A stretch of 64,000 nt of DNA from Phytohabitans kaempferiae (GCF_042433955.1 NZ_JBHLUH010000035.1:21875-85874); one strand, 5' to 3'; shown: positions 8,521 to 16,837, numbered from the stretch's first letter. The notes: a model not told the origin generated them from the letters alone. Made by a program: numbers and translations.

Positions 8521-9487
8521 CCGTGTGCCGCGCCTTCGCGGCGGGGTTGGCGGCGGTGGTGACCGAGTCGAGCATCGCCCGCCCCAGCACCGCGTGCGCC
8601 TGCACCGCCGGATGGGTCGCGCCGTAGTTGTCCAGATCGGAGAGTCCGTCGGCGAAGAGCGCGTACGTGAGCACCGGCGCCCCGTCCGTGCCGAACATGA
8701 TGCCGGCCTCGTGGCGGGAGGCGCCGAGCGTGTTGAAGTCCGCGCCGTACTTGGTGGCGACCCGGCTCCGCTCCGCCGACGACATGTTCCGCCGCACGCC
8801 GTCGTGGTAGCCGTTGACCCACCGGGTCACGCCGAGCATGAAGTCGCAGGAGGCGGGTGACAGCAGCGTCTTGTCGGCCAGCCGCCGCAGCAGGTCGTGG
8901 GTCTCGCGGGGCGTGGTGACGCCGAGGAAGAAGCGGTTGGGGTTGGCGACCGGCTCGACCCGCGTGTGCGTGAAGCCCTTCGCCGCCAGGATCTCGTTGA
9001 TCTCCAGGGCCGGCACCACGCGCCCGCACATGCGTACCGCCGTGTTGTCTGAGACCAGCAGCATCGCGGTGAGGAAGTTGGCGACGGTGATGTCGTCGCC
9101 CCAGACGGTGTGCAGGTGGTAGATGCCGCTGCCGCCGAGGATGATGTCGGCCGGCAGGTCGAGCTTCTGCCCGAGGCTCAGCTGGCCCCGGTCCACCTTG
9201 TCCAGCACCGCGGTCGCGACGAAGAGCTTCTGCACGCTGTACCCGTGGATGACGTGGTCGGCGTCGTCCGCCACCAGTGTGGTGAGCGCGCCGGTCCCGT
9301 CGAGCGCGGCGATGTGCGAGTGCCAGGTGCCGCCCGCCTTCGCCTTCTGCCGCGCGTACAAAGCGGCGATCCCCCGGAGGCCGCCTCCCGCGAAGGCGTG
9401 CGCGGGTCCGCCCGTCGTGCCCGCCGCCACCGCGGCGGCGGCGGCCGTCACCCCGAGCGCGGCGCGCCGGCTGATTCCGCTGGCCAT
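8495..9487 (-). CDS. Exported class-A-beta-lactamase-like serine hydrolase
   Basis: The ATG at 9487 is chosen because GGGGAGG lies 6 bases before it; an ATG at 9502 would bury that site. The 330-residue product starts with a twin-arginine-like signal (ISRRAALGVTAAAAAVAAG, cleavage near AHA). Penicillin-recognising enzyme motifs are SVQK (Ser84, Lys87), SDN (146-148) and a KYG triad in place of KTG. It could be a beta-lactamase, a D,D-peptidase-like enzyme or an esterase. The Glu166-type omega-loop is not obvious, so antibiotic hydrolysis is not assured. It overlaps the GNAT gene tail to tail. Confidence 0.85.
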   Translation of the reverse strand: MASGISRRAALGVTAAAAAVAAGTTGGPAHAFAGGGLRGIAALYARQKAKAGGTWHSHIAALDGTGALTTLVADDADHVIHGYSVQKLFVATAVLDKVDRGQLSLGQKLDLPADIILGGSGIYHLHTVWGDDITVANFLTAMLLVSDNTAVRMCGRVVPALEINEILAAKGFTHTRVEPVANPNRFFLGVTTPRETHDLLRRLADKTLLSPASCDFMLGVTRWVNGYHDGVRRNMSSAERSRVATKYGADFNTLGASRHEAGIMFGTDGAPVLTYALFADGLSDLDNYGATHPAVQAHAVLGRAMLDSVTTAANPAAKARHTVTPYRAGG

Positions 9488-9588
9488 CCGAATCCTCCCC
9501 ATGGTCGTCGATGGACGGCGCGAGATTACCGGATCGACCCTTCACTCCGCCTTCACCCGCGCGCGGGCGGCGCCGGTTTAGCGACTGG

Positions 9589-9603
9589 GCAGTAACATAC
9601 TGC
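9589..9603. promoter_or_regulatory. Palindromic operator before the SDR/kinase/ACAD operon
   Basis: GCAGTA-ACA-TACTGC is a perfect 6-base inverted repeat ending 33 bases before the GTG of the SDR gene. It contains TAACAT, a plausible -10 element, so a bound repressor would cover the promoter. TetR-type regulators of acyl-CoA genes use similar dyads; none is encoded next to it. Confidence 0.6.
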
Positions 9604-9636
9604 GGAGCAGCACGCGACGAGGCGGGAGGCGACCGG

Positions 9637-10395
9637 GTGGAGCGTCGGCTGGAGGGGAAGGTCGCGCTGGTCACCGGCGCGAGCCGGGGCATCGGGCATG
9701 CCGTGGCGCGGCGGCTGGTCGCGGAGGGCGCGCGCGTGTGCGTCACCGCCCGCAAGCCCGAGCCGCTGCGCGAGGCGGCCGCCGCGCTGGGCGGGCCCGA
9801 CCAGGTGCTCGCCGTCGCCGGCAAGACGGACGACCCGGCACACCGGGCGGAGGCGGTCGAGCGGGCGGTCGAGACGTTCGGGCGGCTCGACATCCTGGTC
9901 AACAACACCGGCATCAACCCCACCTTCGGCCCGCTGCTGGAGACCGACCCGGCGGCGGTGCGCAAGATCTTCGACGTCAACGTCTTCGCGGCGGTGTCGT
10001 GGGTGCGGCAGGCACACGAGGCGTGGCTCGGCGAGCACGGCGGCGCGGTCGTCAACATGTCGTCGATCGCCGGGCTGGGTCCGGCCCCCGGCCTGGGGGC
10101 GTACGCGGCGAGCAAGGCCGCCCTCATCCAGGTCACCGCCCAGCTCGCGGTCGAACTCGCGCCTACGGTACGGGTCAACGCGGTCGCCCCGGGCGTGGTG
10201 AAGACGCAGTTCGCGACCGCGCTCTACACCGGGCGGGAAGACGAGGTGGCGGCCGGCTACCCGCTGGGACGGCTCGGCGTGCCGGCCGACGTGGCGGGGG
10301 CGGTGGCGTTCCTCGCCTCGCCCGACGCGGGCTGGATCACCGGGCAGACGCTGGTGGTCGACGGCGGCGTCACGCTCGTCGGCAACCTGGCATGA
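9637..10395 (+). CDS. SDR family NAD(P)-dependent oxidoreductase
   Basis: The 252-residue classical short-chain dehydrogenase starts at GTG 9637 behind GGGAGG. It shows the nucleotide loop TGASRGIG, NNTG in place of the usual NNAG, catalytic Ser142/143 (NMSSIAG), Tyr156 and Lys160 (YAASK), and the C-terminal WITGQTLVVDGG. It is a FabG or 3-hydroxyacyl-CoA dehydrogenase-like enzyme. Its stop overlaps the ATG of the kinase gene, and the acyl-CoA dehydrogenase follows. In that setting it may oxidise the 3-hydroxyacyl product of the next two enzymes (inference). Confidence 0.9.
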   Translation: MERRLEGKVALVTGASRGIGHAVARRLVAEGARVCVTARKPEPLREAAAALGGPDQVLAVAGKTDDPAHRAEAVERAVETFGRLDILVNNTGINPTFGPLLETDPAAVRKIFDVNVFAAVSWVRQAHEAWLGEHGGAVVNMSSIAGLGPAPGLGAYAASKAALIQVTAQLAVELAPTVRVNAVAPGVVKTQFATALYTGREDEVAAGYPLGRLGVPADVAGAVAFLASPDAGWITGQTLVVDGGVTLVGNLA

Positions 10396-11423
10396 CGTCC
10401 GCCAGCCCGCCCGGGCTGGAGCTCGCCCGGCTCCGCGCGTACCTCGACGCGCACCACCCCGGCCTCCGCACCGGCGAGCTGCGCGCGGAGCTCATCGCCG
10501 GCGGTCGCTCCAACCTCACGTACACGCTCCACGACGACTCCCACACCTGGATCCTCCGGCGGCCGCCGCTCGGGCACGTCCTGCGTACCGCCCACGACAT
10601 GACCCGCGAGCACCGCGTGATCAGCGCGCTCGCCCCCACCGCCGTGCCGGTGCCCGGCACCGTGCTGCTCTGCCCCGACGCCGAGGTGCTCGGGGCGCCG
10701 TTCTACCTGATGGAGTACGTGGCCGGCACGATCTACCGCACCGCCGAGCAGACCGCGTCGCTGGGGCCGGAGCGGGCGGCCACGCTCGCGTACACGCTGG
10801 TCGACGTCCTCGCCGACCTGCACGAGGTGGACCCCGCGGCGGTGGGGCTGGGCGACTTCGGGCATCCGGCCGGCTACCTGGAGCGGCAGGTGCGGCGGTG
10901 GAAGGGGCAGCTCGACGCCTCCCGCAGCCGCGAGCTGCCGGGCATCGAGGAGCTGCACGCCCGCCTCGCGGCCACCACGCCGGCGGAGAGCGGCGCGGGC
11001 ATCGTGCACGGCGACTACCGGCTCGACAACGTGGTGGTCGACGCGGGCGGGCGGGTCGCCGCCGTCCTCGACTGGGAGATGGCGACGCTCGGCGACCCGC
11101 TCGCCGACCTCGGGCTGCTCCTCGTCTACTGGGACGGGCTGGGGCGGATCGGCGGCAACGCGGTCGCCACCGCGGTCAACCCCGCCGCCGGCTTCCCGCC
11201 GGGGAGCGCGCTCACCGCCCGGTACGCCGAGCGCCGCGGCGCCGACCTGGCCCGGCTGCCGTGGTACACCGCGTTCGGCTACTTCAAGCTCGCCGTGATC
11301 GCCGAGGGGATCCACTACCGGTACACCAGGGGCAAGACCGTCGGCGCCGGCTTCGAGGAGCTCGGCGCGATCGTCCCGCCGCTGGTCGCGCAGGGCCACG
11401 CCACGCTGTCCGAGGAGACCTAG
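10392..11423 (+). CDS. APH-fold phosphotransferase (ACAD10/11- or LvaA-like kinase)
   Basis: The 343-residue protein has the aminoglycoside-phosphotransferase fold: GGRSNLTYTL near residue 36, Brenner motif HGDYRLDN (His206, Asp208, Asn213) and the metal Asp in LDWEMATLGDP (Asp227). Its closest recognisable relatives are the kinase domain of human ACAD10/11 and LvaA of Pseudomonas putida, which phosphorylate the 4-hydroxyl of 4-hydroxyacyl-CoAs. That substrate is inferred from fold and neighbours. The ATG overlaps the SDR stop and the stop abuts the acyl-CoA dehydrogenase ATG, so the three genes form a tight operon. Confidence 0.85.
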   Translation: MTSASPPGLELARLRAYLDAHHPGLRTGELRAELIAGGRSNLTYTLHDDSHTWILRRPPLGHVLRTAHDMTREHRVISALAPTAVPVPGTVLLCPDAEVLGAPFYLMEYVAGTIYRTAEQTASLGPERAATLAYTLVDVLADLHEVDPAAVGLGDFGHPAGYLERQVRRWKGQLDASRSRELPGIEELHARLAATTPAESGAGIVHGDYRLDNVVVDAGGRVAAVLDWEMATLGDPLADLGLLLVYWDGLGRIGGNAVATAVNPAAGFPPGSALTARYAERRGADLARLPWYTAFGYFKLAVIAEGIHYRYTRGKTVGAGFEELGAIVPPLVAQGHATLSEET

Positions 11424-12629
11424 ATGGACTTCGGGTACGACGACAAGACCGAGGAGCTCCGCGAGCGGCTGCTCACCTTCATGGACGAGTACGTGTACCC
11501 GGCCGAGCCGGTCTACGCGGAGCAGGAGGCGTCCGGTCCACTGTGGACGACACCGCCCATCGTGGACGAGCTGAAGGCGCGGGCCCGCGAACGCGGCCTG
11601 TGGAACCTCTTCCTCCCCTCGATCGGGCTCACCAACCTCCAGTACGCGCCGCTCGCCGAGATCACCGGCCACAGCCCGCTGCTCGCCCCCGAGGCGCTCA
11701 ACTGCTCGGCACCGGACACCGGCAACATGGAGCTGCTCGCCGAGTTCGGCTCGGCGGCCCAGCGGGAGCGGTGGCTGGAGCCGCTGCTGGAGGGGCGGAT
11801 CCGCTCCGCCTTCTGCATGACCGAGCCGGACGTCGCCTCCTCCGACGCCACCAACATCGCCACGCGCGTCGAGCGCGACGGCGACGAGTACGTGGTCAAC
11901 GGCCGCAAGTGGTGGTCGTCCGGCGCGATGAACCCCCGCTGCGAGATCCTCGTGGTCATGGGCCGCACCGACCCGGAGGCGCCGCGGCACCGCCAGCAGA
12001 GCATGATCCTGGTACCCCGCGACACTCCCGGCGTCACCGTGCGCCGAGGGCTGCGGGTCTTCGGGTACGACGACGGTGGACACGGCGGTCACGCGGAGAT
12101 CTCGTTCGAGGACGTGCGCGTACCAAAGGAGAACCTGATCGCCGGGGAGGGTGACGGCTTCGCGATCGCCCAGGCCCGGCTTGGTCCCGGCCGGATCCAC
12201 CACTGCATGCGCCTGATCGGCATGGCCGAGCGGGCGCTGGCGCTGATGTGTGCGCGGGCGAGCGAGCGCGTGGCCTTCGGGCGGCCGATCGCCGAGCACG
12301 GCGTGGTGGCCGACTGGATCGCCGAGTCGCGCGTACGAATCGAGCAGGCCCGGCTGCTGGTCCTGAAGACCGCGTGGCTGATGGACACGGCCGGCAACAA
12401 GGCCGCCCACGCGGAGATCCAGGCCATCAAGATCGTGACGCCGGCGATGGCCGAGTGGGTACTGGACAAGGCGATCCAGGCCCACGGCGGCGGCGGGGTC
12501 AGCCAGGACTACCCGCTGGCCCGGCTCTGGAGCGCCGCCCGCACGCTGCGGATCGCCGACGGCCCGGACGAGGTGCACCGGGCCGCGCTCGCCCGGCGCG
12601 AGCTCCGCCGCCAGCGGCCGTCCGCCTGA
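11424..12629 (+). CDS. Acyl-CoA dehydrogenase, ACAD10/11- or LvaC-like
   Basis: The protein has 401 residues. Typical features are CMTEPDVASSDATNI (FAD/acyl-CoA site), KWWSSGAMNP, the hinge FEDVRVPKENLI, the helix RIHHCMRLIGMAERAL and the end QAHGGGGVSQDYPLAR. The start ATG directly follows the kinase stop. In ACAD11 and the Lva pathway the enzyme of this type works on a 4-phosphoacyl-CoA and helps move the oxygen to C3, feeding beta-oxidation. Here a kinase and an SDR in the same operon support that reading over simple fatty acid oxidation. The operon ends here. Confidence 0.88.
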   Translation: MDFGYDDKTEELRERLLTFMDEYVYPAEPVYAEQEASGPLWTTPPIVDELKARARERGLWNLFLPSIGLTNLQYAPLAEITGHSPLLAPEALNCSAPDTGNMELLAEFGSAAQRERWLEPLLEGRIRSAFCMTEPDVASSDATNIATRVERDGDEYVVNGRKWWSSGAMNPRCEILVVMGRTDPEAPRHRQQSMILVPRDTPGVTVRRGLRVFGYDDGGHGGHAEISFEDVRVPKENLIAGEGDGFAIAQARLGPGRIHHCMRLIGMAERALALMCARASERVAFGRPIAEHGVVADWIAESRVRIEQARLLVLKTAWLMDTAGNKAAHAEIQAIKIVTPAMAEWVLDKAIQAHGGGGVSQDYPLARLWSAARTLRIADGPDEVHRAALARRELRRQRPSA

Positions 12630-12689
12630 CGCCGCCGCCCTTCGGCTGCCGCTTGGCCGGTGGCCGCCCCGTGGCAGCGCGCCGAGCAG

Positions 12690-12792
12690 CGGCAGCCTGG
12701 ATGAAGTCGAGCATCCGGTAACAGTGTGCGAGCAGCTCGCGCCCGTGCACCGGCCGCTCGAACTCGGCTTCAGTGATCGACTCGCGCCATGA
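12690..12792 (-). pseudogene. Relic of an ECF sigma factor N-terminus
   Basis: Read on the minus strand after an in-frame TGA, the stretch VHGRELLAHCYRML matches the start of region 2 of SigJ/ECF41-like sigma factors (RELLAHCYRMLGS in the family). The match then breaks off into Ala/Arg/Pro-rich sequence without the DAEDxxQE helix. Only about 20 codons are recognisable and no region 4 follows, so I read it as a decayed fragment. It sits between the convergent acyl-CoA dehydrogenase and DUF72 genes. A chance match is possible. Confidence 0.4.
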
Positions 12793-12825
12793 TCATCCAT
12801 CCGGCGCGACATTCACAGCGTACTT

Positions 12826-13692
12826 TCAGGAGAGCAAGTCGATTAGCTGGCTCGCGTTGCGCTGTGCATAGTCGCGGTAGCAGTTGTTGGTGAGCACGTG
12901 CAACTGGTCACTCTCGCTGGCCAGCTTCTTCAGCTTGGGCGCCCACTCGATCAACTCCTGTTCCGAATACAGGTAGCCGAACTTCTCGTGGATGTCCTTA
13001 CTGGTCCACTTTTCACTGTGGCCGTGAAAGCGCACCACCGACAGGTCGGCGGTCGCGACCAGCAGCGGCGGCACCGACGACTTGTACCCCTGGGGCATGT
13101 CGACGCAGACGTACGGCAGTCGGTGCTCGCGCAGGAACTCCAGCGTCTCGTCGCGGTTGCCGTCGGCGAACCACGAGGAGTGGCGAAACTCGTACACGGC
13201 GCGCAACGGCCGCACGCGGCGCTCCACCTCCAGCAGGTACTGCTTGTTGGCGCGGCGGATGGTGAACCACGGCGGAAACTGGAACAGCAGCGCGCCCAGC
13301 TTGCCCGCGTCGACGAGCGGCTGGAGCGCGGCGAGGAACCGCTCCCACACCTGCTCGTACGCGGCCGGATCGAGGTCGCCGGGATAGACGCTCTTCTTGT
13401 CGGTCTCCGGCCGGAGGTCCTTGTAGATGGCGGAGACCTTGGTGGGATGGCCGGTGAGCAGGCTGAACGCCTTGATGTTGAACGTGAAGCCGGGCGGCGT
13501 GCGCTCCGCCCACAGCCCGGCGGTCTGCTCGGCGGGCGGCGAGTAGTAGGTGGAGTCGACCTCGACCAGCGGAAACTGCTCCGCGTAGTGACCCAGTCGC
13601 TTCTCCGGCGTGTCCGCGCTCGCCGGGTACCACCCCGACTCGAGCAGCGTGCGGTCGGTCCACGACGCCGTGCCGACCTTGATCTCCCCCAC
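12826..13692 (-). CDS. DUF72 family TIM-barrel protein
   Basis: This 288-residue protein begins KVGTASWTDRTLLESGWYP and holds YYSPPAEQTAGLWAERTP, FTFNIKAFSLLTGHP and YEFRHSSWF. These are hallmarks of the DUF72 (YecE-like) TIM-barrel family related to xylose-isomerase-like folds. The fold is known but no reaction is established for the family. It lies 9 bases after the kinase-like gene on the same strand and is probably co-transcribed with it and the winged-helix gene upstream. The end of the frame is followed by the sigma-factor relic. Confidence 0.9.
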   Translation of the reverse strand: MGEIKVGTASWTDRTLLESGWYPASADTPEKRLGHYAEQFPLVEVDSTYYSPPAEQTAGLWAERTPPGFTFNIKAFSLLTGHPTKVSAIYKDLRPETDKKSVYPGDLDPAAYEQVWERFLAALQPLVDAGKLGALLFQFPPWFTIRRANKQYLLEVERRVRPLRAVYEFRHSSWFADGNRDETLEFLREHRLPYVCVDMPQGYKSSVPPLLVATADLSVVRFHGHSEKWTSKDIHEKFGYLYSEQELIEWAPKLKKLASESDQLHVLTNNCYRDYAQRNASQLIDLLS

Positions 13693-13701
13693 GCTCCCAG
13701 T

Positions 13702-14352
13702 TCACCCGCCGGCGCCGCCTTCGGCAACCGGAACGACCAACGCGGGGTGCCGCGGGTCGTCCATCCGCACCACCGCGTCGGCGAACGAGGCCGGATCGAC
13801 CTCCTCCGCGTACCGCGCGTAGGCGGGCAGCGTCCACCGCAGGTCGGCCGGCATCCGCCGGTCCAGCGCCGAGGGCGACAGCACCAGGTGGAACGCCACG
13901 TCGAACGGCAGGACGCCGCCGAGCAGCAGCGCACCGCTCACGAGGACGGCGGCGCCGGGCGGGACGGTCAGGTAGGGCGCGCGGGTCGCGCGGTCGGTCG
14001 CTGGGTCCCAGAGGCTCGGGAGGACCCGGCCGGTGCCGCCCGGGGAGAGCGGGTCGAGCACCTCGCGGCGCAGCCCGGCCTCGTCGAGCCAGCCGGTGTA
14101 GAAGGCGTCGGAGTTGTCCCGCCCGTACTCGAAACGCAGCGACGCCGACCGCAGGAAGCCACCGGCGGCGACGTGGACGGCGGGGCGCCCGCGGGCCCGG
14201 AGCGGGTCGACGAGCGCGGCGGCGAGCCCGTCGGGGTCTGCCGGTGGCGGCCCGTCGACCGCCACCCTCAGCCACTGCCCCGGCCGGTCGGCGGCCAGCC
14301 GGTCGGCGAGCTCCGCCACGAGCAGGTCGGGGGCGATGGGACGCACGCGCAT
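13702..14352 (-). CDS. Uridine-kinase-like protein with degenerate P-loop
   Basis: The 216-residue protein (start MRVRPIAPDLL at 14352; an ATG six codons upstream is less likely) follows the actinobacterial uridine kinase-like pattern: FEYGRDNSDAFYTGWLD, LRREVLDPLSPGG, a hydrophobic VLVSGALLLGG and a DLRWTLPAYARYAEEVDP C-terminus. Where family members have a Walker A loop (GxxGxGKS), this one reads VDGPPPADPDG, with no Lys-Ser. ATP binding in the usual way is therefore doubtful, and it may be a pseudo-kinase. It lies between the winged-helix and DUF72 genes on the same strand. Confidence 0.75.
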   Translation of the reverse strand: MRVRPIAPDLLVAELADRLAADRPGQWLRVAVDGPPPADPDGLAAALVDPLRARGRPAVHVAAGGFLRSASLRFEYGRDNSDAFYTGWLDEAGLRREVLDPLSPGGTGRVLPSLWDPATDRATRAPYLTVPPGAAVLVSGALLLGGVLPFDVAFHLVLSPSALDRRMPADLRWTLPAYARYAEEVDPASFADAVVRMDDPRHPALVVPVAEGGAGG

Positions 14353-14383
14353 CCCACCAGCGTGCCGCACCGGGGGCGACGGC

Positions 14384-15007
14384 TCAGGCGTCGCGCTCGA
14401 TGACCACGCGCGCGTCGTCTGCCAGGCGGTAGCCGACCCCGTAGACGGTGGTGACCAGCGGCACGTGCATGCCGATCTTGGAGCGCAGGCGGCGGATGTG
14501 CACGTCGACCGTGCGCGCGCCGGCGTGCTCGTAGCCCCACACGCCGGTCAGCAGTTGGAGGCGGCTGAACACGCGGCGGGGGTTTTCCGCGAGGAAGAGC
14601 AACAGGTCGAACTCGAGCCGGGTCAGCCGCAACTGCTCGTCGCCGAGCAGCACGGTGCGGGAGGCGGCCAGGACGCGCAGCGTGCTCTCGCCGGTGGACG
14701 CCGCGCGGCTCGGGACCGGCGCGTCACCCTCCTCCGCCTCCTCCTCGTCGAGGGAGTCGGGCGCGGTGGCGACCGGCGGTGGCGAGAGGCTCACGGTGCC
14801 CTCGCCGCGCTCCACGAGCTCACGCGCCACCTCGAGCAGGCGGAAGGCCTGCGGGGTGAGCCCGTCGTCGCTGGCGAGCGGGATCGAGAACGTCACGGTG
14901 AGTGTGGGTGAACCACCGGCGGGCCGGCGGCTCCCGGGTGCCCGGCCAGGCCCCGGTGGCTGCGACATGTGCCATCCGACGCGCGTGGACGTGGCGACGA
15001 CCGACAT
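14384..15007 (-). CDS. Stand-alone winged-helix DNA-binding protein (OmpR/PhoB-type C-domain)
   Basis: This 207-residue protein ends with a full OmpR/PhoB-type winged helix (LTRLEFDLLLFLAENP, then GARTVDVHIRRLRSK, ending VYGVGYRLADDA). It has no phospho-receiver domain. Instead the N-terminal part carries PTLTVTFSIPLA and AFRLLEVARELVERGEGTV, then an acidic linker. The same arrangement is repeated in the paralogue at 18606-19214. The start is ATG 15007 with GAGGAGG upstream. It probably regulates transcription in response to something other than a histidine kinase. It precedes the kinase-like and DUF72 genes. Confidence 0.85.
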   Translation of the reverse strand: MSVVATSTRVGWHMSQPPGPGRAPGSRRPAGGSPTLTVTFSIPLASDDGLTPQAFRLLEVARELVERGEGTVSLSPPPVATAPDSLDEEEAEEGDAPVPSRAASTGESTLRVLAASRTVLLGDEQLRLTRLEFDLLLFLAENPRRVFSRLQLLTGVWGYEHAGARTVDVHIRRLRSKIGMHVPLVTTVYGVGYRLADDARVVIERDA

Positions 15008-15423
15008 GGGTCCTCCTCAACAATCGGATATCGCCCGCGTGCGGCCCGAAAATGGGGCCGGTGTTAGTACGCGAAGCGAATCCCCAGGAAACTCAAGTTT
15101 TACAGCGGTGCTGCCGGCCCCAATTCCGGCAACATTCCACCAGTCAAACGGTTTCCGACCAGAAACAGAGCCATGCGTGAGGCAGGACGATTAAGTCAGG
15201 CGAAGAAGGCACACGAGTATCCCCAACAGAGTGCATGTGTCGATGGTCCCGGCCCGCCCGGTCCCCGGTCAATAGGCGCGGGCGTTGCAGAAATGTGACA
15301 ATCGACAACCTTTGCGGGAATCGATATCTCTCACTACCTCGCGATTGCCTCCCCTAAAAGGGGGGATGGACGCTCGGTGAGCATGACCGTCCACGATCAT
15401 CGGTCCGGTATCGTCACCGTGCT
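15008..15423. promoter_or_regulatory. Divergent intergenic region with CCCCT-AAA-AGGGG dyad
   Basis: These 416 bases separate the winged-helix gene and the divergent membrane-protein gene and contain no gene I can support. At 15351-15363 lies the inverted repeat CCCCT-AAA-AGGGG, 60 bases before the start at 15424. It resembles sites used by LuxR/NarL-type regulators in actinobacteria, but that link is only by appearance. The region from 15010 to 15200 is less GC-rich than the genes around it. Confidence 0.5.
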
Positions 15424-15858
15424 GTGGACACGCTGACGACCCCCGGGCGGGCGGCGCGCCTGCTGGCCACGGTGGCCGCGGGGGTGCTGCTGCTGGCGGG
15501 CACCTTCTGGGGGGTCGACGACGACTTCCCGTTCGGCCCGTTCCGGATGTACTCGACCGCGCCCGGCCCCGACTCCCCCGCCCCGGACACGCGCGTGGAG
15601 GGCGTCGACACCACCGGCGCGGTCGTCCCGCTGACCGAGCGGAGCACCGGCATCCGCCGGGCCGAGATCGAGGGGCAGATGCAGGCGTACGAGCAGGACC
15701 CGTCCCGCCTGAGCCGGGTCGCCGAGGCGTACGCCGCCCGCAACCCGAACGCGCCGGCGCTGGTCGAGGTGCGCATCGTGATCCGCTACGAGGGCGTGAA
15801 GGACAGCCGCCCCACGCGTACCCACACCGACGAGACGGTGGCCTCGTGGCGGCCGTGA
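15424..15858 (+). CDS. Small membrane-anchored protein of unknown function
   Basis: The 144-residue product has one N-terminal hydrophobic segment (ARLLATVAAGVLLLAGTFWG) and then an outside domain with DDDFPFGPFRMYS, a pattern I recall from proteins encoded next to HTTM-domain genes. I cannot assign a function. The start is GTG 15424; a GTG five bases earlier is in another frame. It overlaps the HTTM gene by 13 bases, so the two are very likely translated together. Promoter candidates lie in the 416-base upstream region. Confidence 0.75.
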   Translation: MDTLTTPGRAARLLATVAAGVLLLAGTFWGVDDDFPFGPFRMYSTAPGPDSPAPDTRVEGVDTTGAVVPLTERSTGIRRAEIEGQMQAYEQDPSRLSRVAEAYAARNPNAPALVEVRIVIRYEGVKDSRPTRTHTDETVASWRP

Positions 15859-16697
15859 AGCGGTGGCTCTTCGAGCCGGTGCCGCGGGGGCGGATCGCGG
15901 CGTTCCGCACGCTCGTCTACCTCTTCGTCGTCGCCGACCTGACCGTGATCACGCCGTGGGTGCGGACCCACGCCCACGTCCCCGGTGACCTGTACCAGCC
16001 GCTCCTCGTGGGGCGCATCCTTCCGCTGCCCACGCCCACCCCGCTGCTCGTACACGCCATCTTCTGGATCCTGCTGGTGACGTCGCTGGCGGCGGCGACC
16101 GGACGCGCGCCGCGGGTCCTGGGCTGGACGGTCTTCGCGCTCTACTTCGAGTGGATGATCATCGCGATGAGCTACGGGAAGGTGGACCACGACCGGTTCG
16201 GCTTCCTGGTAGCGCTCGCGGTGCTCCCCACCGTGGGGCGGGCGCGGCACGGCGACACCACGCGGACCGAGGCCGGCGGCTGGGCGCTGCGGGTGACCCA
16301 GATCGCGGTGGTGTGCACGTACTTCCTGGCCGCCATCGCCAAACTCCGCTTCGGCGGGCTCGACTGGCTGACCAGCTCGGTGCTCGCCCGCGCGATCATC
16401 CGGCGAGGCACCGACTTCGCCGACCTGATCGCCCAGGTGCCCTACCTGCTGATCGTGGCGCAGTTCGGCATCGTGGCGTTCGAGCTGCTCAGCCCGCTCA
16501 TCTTCGTACTGCGCGACCGCTGGCGACACGCGGGGATCGGGTTCTTCTACACATTCCACCTGTTCACCTACGCGGCGATCACGATCTCGTTCGCCCCCCA
16601 CCTGGTGGCGATGGCCTCGTTCCTGCCGCTGGAGAAGGTGCGCCCGATCGAGTGGCTGAAGGCACGGCGGGGCGAGCGCGCGGCGGCGCAGACCTAA
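15846..16697 (+). CDS. HTTM-domain multi-pass membrane protein
   Basis: The 283-residue protein has several transmembrane segments and the HTTM pattern (horizontally transferred transmembrane domain, related to vitamin-K-dependent carboxylase): RIAAFRTLVYLFVVADL, a conserved FEWMIIAMSYGKVDHDRFGF and YFLAAIAKLRFGGLDWL. The start is GTG 15846, or GTG 15855 with a four-base overlap of the previous stop. HTTM genes are often paired with DCC-family thiol oxidoreductases, and one lies just downstream on the opposite strand. A membrane-linked redox or carboxylation-like activity is inferred. Confidence 0.82.
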   Translation: MAAVKRWLFEPVPRGRIAAFRTLVYLFVVADLTVITPWVRTHAHVPGDLYQPLLVGRILPLPTPTPLLVHAIFWILLVTSLAAATGRAPRVLGWTVFALYFEWMIIAMSYGKVDHDRFGFLVALAVLPTVGRARHGDTTRTEAGGWALRVTQIAVVCTYFLAAIAKLRFGGLDWLTSSVLARAIIRRGTDFADLIAQVPYLLIVAQFGIVAFELLSPLIFVLRDRWRHAGIGFFYTFHLFTYAAITISFAPHLVAMASFLPLEKVRPIEWLKARRGERAAAQT

Positions 16698-16699
16698 GG

Positions 16700-16837
16700 C
16701 CTTTCCAAGGGGCAGATTCGGGCTACCGCGATGTTCGTCGTGGTCGAGACCGCTGCTCCCGCAGCCTCGCCCTCCGCGGTCAGCGAGGGTCGACCCTGAC
16801 CCACGCGGCCTCCGGCCTTTGTGGCGATTTCTTGACC
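16700..16837 (-). repeat. Dispersed convergent-spacer repeat, copy 2
   Basis: On the minus strand it runs from GGTCAAGAAATCGCCAC through the GCGGAGGGCGAGGCTGCGGG core to CATCGCGGTAGCCCGAATC. It shares its left end with copy 3 and its right end with copy 1. It fills most of the 214-base spacer between the convergent HTTM and DCC genes. The hairpin arms ACCACGA / TCGCGGT have one mismatch. Confidence 0.75.

Noticed and set aside
8495..9487. True beta-lactamase
   Set aside because: SxxK and SDN motifs are present, but the third motif is KYG and the omega-loop Glu is not evident, so only a class-A-like hydrolase is claimed.
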